DNA from: Flavobacterium laiguense
Lineage (GTDB): Bacteria > Bacteroidota > Bacteroidia > Flavobacteriales > Flavobacteriaceae
NCBI RefSeq assembly: GCF_003097655.1
Contig: NZ_QCZH01000018.1
Span: forward strand, 1-64,000
Length of the DNA stretch: 64,000 nucleotides
Direction of reading: 5' to 3'
In this document: positions 61,700 to 64,000 of the stretch, piece after piece
How positions within the stretch are numbered: the first letter of the stretch is position 1
Layout of the letters: every line of letters begins with the position of its first letter
Notes under the pieces: model-generated
Database searches by the model: none
What the model saw: only the letters and a program-made list of their open reading frames with translations
What the model was told of the DNA's origin: nothing
Position numbers and translations under genes: made by a program

Positions 61700-62315
61700 C
61701 ACCAGAGTATTTTGGGCAAAACCCCCACTAGAAAAAAGGGCAAATTAGTAGTACCACCCAAACGCACTTTCTCCTATTGGCGGTCTGGCTATTCGCGCTA
61801 TTTCGGTAGCTAGCTGCTATCCTTTACGCAGTCACAATAACTGTAGTGAAGCGATAAAATTTTATTTTTTTAAAGATCTTCTCTCCAAAAAAAAGTTTTA
61901 CTGAGTTATTCTCTAGTACCCGTCTGCGACGAGTACCTATTTAAATTATAAGATAAATTGTAGAGTTTGCAAGGCGGATAACTAAACAGAAGTAGCTTTA
62001 AACAAGTGTGCTCCTGTTTTTTTTTATGCAGTTTTCATAAAATCAATATGATAAAAATAAATAATTGTCTAGTTTTGATATATTATATATTTCTACTGTA
62101 TTGATAATCAGATATATAAAGTAGATTATTTAGAATTGTGAAAATTATAATCTTAAATAATTTCAATCTTTAAGGTTTGGTTTATAAAGTCAAAAATACC
62201 ATTAAAGAACAGTTAAATTAGCGTTAAACACAGATTGAAAATATTTTTTTTGTTTAACTTTACATTATAATCATTAAACAAAATAAAAACTTTGTTAATT
62301 TAAAAAACAACAACC
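61700..62315. other. 616-base region without a gene
   Basis: The left part (about 61730-61860) is less AT-rich, with palindromic words such as GGTAGCTAGCTGCTATCC and TCACAATAACTGTAGTGA, and looks like decayed repeat DNA. A REP-like hairpin lies at 61916-61936. The right part (61940-62315) is AT-rich and must hold the fasciclin promoter, but no good -33/-7 pair is evident. No open reading frame of interest was seen. Confidence 0.6.
61916..61936. repeat. REP-like hairpin GTACCCGTC...GACGAGTAC
   Basis: GTACCCGTC pairs with GACGAGTAC around TGC, with one C/A mismatch. The shape and length resemble REP hairpins linked to REP-associated tyrosine transposases (RAYT). No RAYT gene is in the window. 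Confidence 0.6.
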
Positions 62316-62933
62316 ATGAAAACTATGCATTTTAAATTATTCGGTACGTTAAAAGCATTCATTTTGATTGCTGCTTTGTCAACTGTAACTATTTCTTGTG
62401 ATAATCAGGAAATGGATGAAATTAATTCCTCAACTACTTCCTCAACAGAAACTTTAAAATCCGCAAATAGTGCCCCTAAACCGGGTGACGCTCCTATCGC
62501 ACAAATTGCCATAGATGCAGGATTTACTGAACTTGTAGGTGCTCTAAGTTATGTAGATACAGAATTAAACGCCGGTTTGGTAAACCTTTTCTTAAATGGA
62601 AAAGATCAATATACTGTATTCGCTCCAACAAATACGGCTTTTAATAATCTTTATACTGCTTTGGGTGTTAAGAAAATCACCGACCTTCCTCCGACGTTGG
62701 TATTAAATGTGTTAAAATATCATGTTGTCGAAGGACGTCGTGCCGCCAATAGTGTGGTGCCTAAAATGGGTTCACGCGAAATAACAACCCTACTAGGTTC
62801 TAGTTTCTCCGTAAATAATAGCGGGATGATTACTGCAGTGGGCAATACCGCAAATATAACAGCACCAAACATCTCTGCTTCAAACGGTATCATCCATGTA
62901 GTAGATGCAGTATTATTGCCAATTAATCCATAG
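62316..62933 (+). CDS. Fasciclin-domain lipoprotein
   Basis: A 205-residue lipoprotein. The signal peptide ends in a lipobox TISC (Cys29), followed by a Ser/Thr-rich linker (about 38-52). One fasciclin (FAS1) domain spans about 62-203, with the H1 motif YTVFAPTNTAFNNL, the YHVVEGRR block and the H2-type GIIHVVDAVLLP end. FAS1 domains mediate cell or surface adhesion. A Met at codon 4 is an alternative start. It is flanked by two REP-like hairpins and has no functional neighbours. Confidence 0.92.
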   Translation: MKTMHFKLFGTLKAFILIAALSTVTISCDNQEMDEINSSTTSSTETLKSANSAPKPGDAPIAQIAIDAGFTELVGALSYVDTELNAGLVNLFLNGKDQYTVFAPTNTAFNNLYTALGVKKITDLPPTLVLNVLKYHVVEGRRAANSVVPKMGSREITTLLGSSFSVNNSGMITAVGNTANITAPNISASNGIIHVVDAVLLPINP

Positions 62934-62983
62934 AAAAACATTGGTATTTTATAATATACATCTTAGAATTTTTATTCATTTAT

Positions 62984-63017
62984 AAAATGCTGTTCCAAAA
63001 GAACAGCATTTTTTTTA
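62984..63017 (+). terminator. Terminator after the fasciclin gene
   Basis: AAAATGCTGTTC pairs exactly with GAACAGCATTTT around CAAAA and is followed by a long T run, 51 bases after the stop. Confidence 0.92.
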
Positions 63018-63056
63018 TAGGCATTTTTTTGCTAATTGACTTGTTGTAACCCGATA

Positions 63057-63077
63057 GCGCGGATTTGCAATCCGTGC
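63057..63077. repeat. REP-like hairpin GCGCGGATT...AATCCGTGC
   Basis: GCGCGGATT pairs with AATCCGTGC around TGC, nine pairs with one G-T. It resembles RAYT-linked REP hairpins. The following DNA (63080-63180) has further words (CCAATT...AATTGG) but no gene. Confidence 0.65.
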
Positions 63078-63205
63078 CCACAAAAAATAGCAAGCAACAC
63101 AAATCGACAATCTGAGTCTTTGCGAAAGTTATTACCAATTAAGATAAACAATTGGGAACGAAGCAAACTCACAAAGGGTAATACCTTTTCCCTTTTATTG
63201 GTGTA

Positions 63206-63688
63206 TCATTTATCGACGCAATCCACAGTTGAAAATTTATATTTCACTTTTTCAAAATTGATGGGTGTGTCTTTAGCGAAATAAGACCTTCCTAAATAGG
63301 TTTCTATTTTCCCACTTCCTAAAACGAGTTCGTTTCCTTGTTTTAGCATTGCCATTGGATTTTTGAATATTTTTTTTTCATTCGCTCCCTGAAAAAACGT
63401 GTAGTCTACAAATAATGTATCGCCACGGAATTCCCCAGCGATTTTCCCGACTTTTTTCGGCATATCAAGAATTTTCATCACCATATCTCCCGTTACTTTT
63501 CCGTTTTTTAAGGTGTTGATTTTTAATTCTACGGTATCTTTTTCATACAACGCTTTGTAGCAAACCGTATTTATCGGATTTTCAACTTGAACTTTGGTAG
63601 TTTCAGCATCTTTTGGATTTTCACTTTTTTTACAGCTTTCGAGTCCAATGCAAGTCAACAGCAAACAAAATAGACCTAGGTTTTTCAT
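63206..63688 (-). CDS. Small exported lipoprotein of unknown function
   Basis: Starting at the ATG 63688 gives 160 residues that begin with a lipoprotein signal (KNLGLFCLLLTCIGLESC, lipobox LESC), so it is lipid-anchored in the envelope. An upstream ATG at 63727 would add 13 residues before the signal and is unlikely. The mature part is beta-rich (VCYKALYEKDTVELKINTLKNGKVTGDMVMKIL; FRGDTLFVDYTFFQG; NELVLGSGKIETYLGRSYF). I do not recognise the family. It is divergent from a DUF1801-type gene. Confidence 0.8.
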   Translation of the reverse strand: MKNLGLFCLLLTCIGLESCKKSENPKDAETTKVQVENPINTVCYKALYEKDTVELKINTLKNGKVTGDMVMKILDMPKKVGKIAGEFRGDTLFVDYTFFQGANEKKIFKNPMAMLKQGNELVLGSGKIETYLGRSYFAKDTPINFEKVKYKFSTVDCVDK

Positions 63689-63787
63689 AGTAGTAAATAT
63701 TTGGTTAATAAATGTGGTAATTGTCATTGCTAATTTACAAATAAATAGCGTTTATTAACAGATTAAGTGTTTATATTTAGTTGACAA

Positions 63788-63801
63788 TTTTATCGATAAA
63801 A
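63788..63801. repeat. 14-base perfect palindrome TTTTATCGATAAAA
   Basis: An exact palindrome in the intergenic DNA between divergent genes (63688 and 63940). It could be an operator or a chance AT-rich site. Confidence 0.35.
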
Positions 63802-63939
63802 TAATATTATTAAGAACCTATAAAAAAATCTACAACAAATAAAAACGAAGGCCATGATCATTAAAAGTTGCAGCTTTTTTTTATCTTTAAAATGTCTAGT
63901 CCTAAAAAACTATTCAAATACGAATCGTAAAACAACGGT

Positions 63940-64000
63940 ATGGCAAAAAATAAAACTATAGAAACAGAAAATAGTGTCGCTGATTTTTTAACAACCATAA
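63940..64000 (+). CDS. Start of a DUF1801 domain protein (partial)
   Basis: The reading frame from ATG 63940 to the window edge gives 20 residues beginning MAKNKTIETENSVADFLTTI. The ETENSVADFL stretch matches the N-terminus of DUF1801 proteins as I remember it. The rest of the gene lies outside the window. Function of the family is unknown. Confidence 0.65.
   Translation, partial: MAKNKTIETENSVADFLTTI

Overview
The window is chromosomal DNA of a Flavobacterium-like member of the Bacteroidetes. The evidence is AT-rich sequence, an lpxC-fabZ fusion, type IX secretion (T9SS) genes (porX, porQ, a type B sorting-domain protein with its PorP/SprF partner), and upstream boxes of the Bacteroidetes form TAnnTTTG. 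Most genes are housekeeping. No prophage, CRISPR array, rRNA or tRNA was found. The left edge (1-77) looks like the end of an IS21-type insertion sequence.

Layout. 94-4590 (minus): small membrane protein, alanine dehydrogenase, GNAT acetyltransferase, tsaE, and the T9SS response regulator porX. 4998-9638 (plus): HD phosphohydrolase, then the lipid A genes lpxD, lpxC-fabZ and lpxA. 9757-12642: efp, a second lpxD-like acyltransferase, an NTF2-like protein and sucD. 12790-14730: an unknown protein, msrB and an alpha/beta hydrolase. 14908-23415: a glycogen locus (glgA, glgC, then glgE, maltokinase, glgB) split by a repeat element. 23551-27928: an UMF1-type MFS transporter facing a four-gene ECF sigma operon that ends in two beta-solenoid-like envelope proteins.

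28226-36287 carries lon, porQ, cmk, a nucleoside-type MFS transporter and rpsA. 36460-43203 is a type B T9SS trio: a 1166-residue secreted protein with an internal duplication, a PorP/SprF protein and a PorE-like OmpA protein. 43421-52524 (minus) holds pheT, a bestrophin-like channel and a complete RND efflux operon. 52815-64000 holds recG, a YhcH-type protein, a DUF1697 protein, a Dph6-like PP-loop enzyme, an M1 peptidase, a patatin, a TauE/SafE permease, a fasciclin lipoprotein, another lipoprotein and the start of a DUF1801-type gene.

How genes work together. GlgC makes ADP-glucose for GlgA; GlgE and the maltokinase supply a maltose-1-phosphate route; GlgB branches the product. PorX regulates T9SS, PorQ belongs to its outer-membrane machinery, and the trio at 36.5-43.2 kb looks like one of its cargo systems. 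Lipid A synthesis and fatty acid dehydration are coupled through the lpxC-fabZ fusion.

The most unusual feature is the intergenic DNA. At least eight distinct inverted-repeat or palindrome families lie between ordinary genes, several with two or more members in this window (TCCCGA hairpins; CTTAG repeats; CACAGATT repeats; CGCAAAG repeats; ACTGAACACT and AAAACTG arrays; GACGAAGGAG arms; two REP-like hairpins around the fasciclin gene). Some are placed as terminators would be, but others lie between divergent genes or beside promoters and need another explanation.
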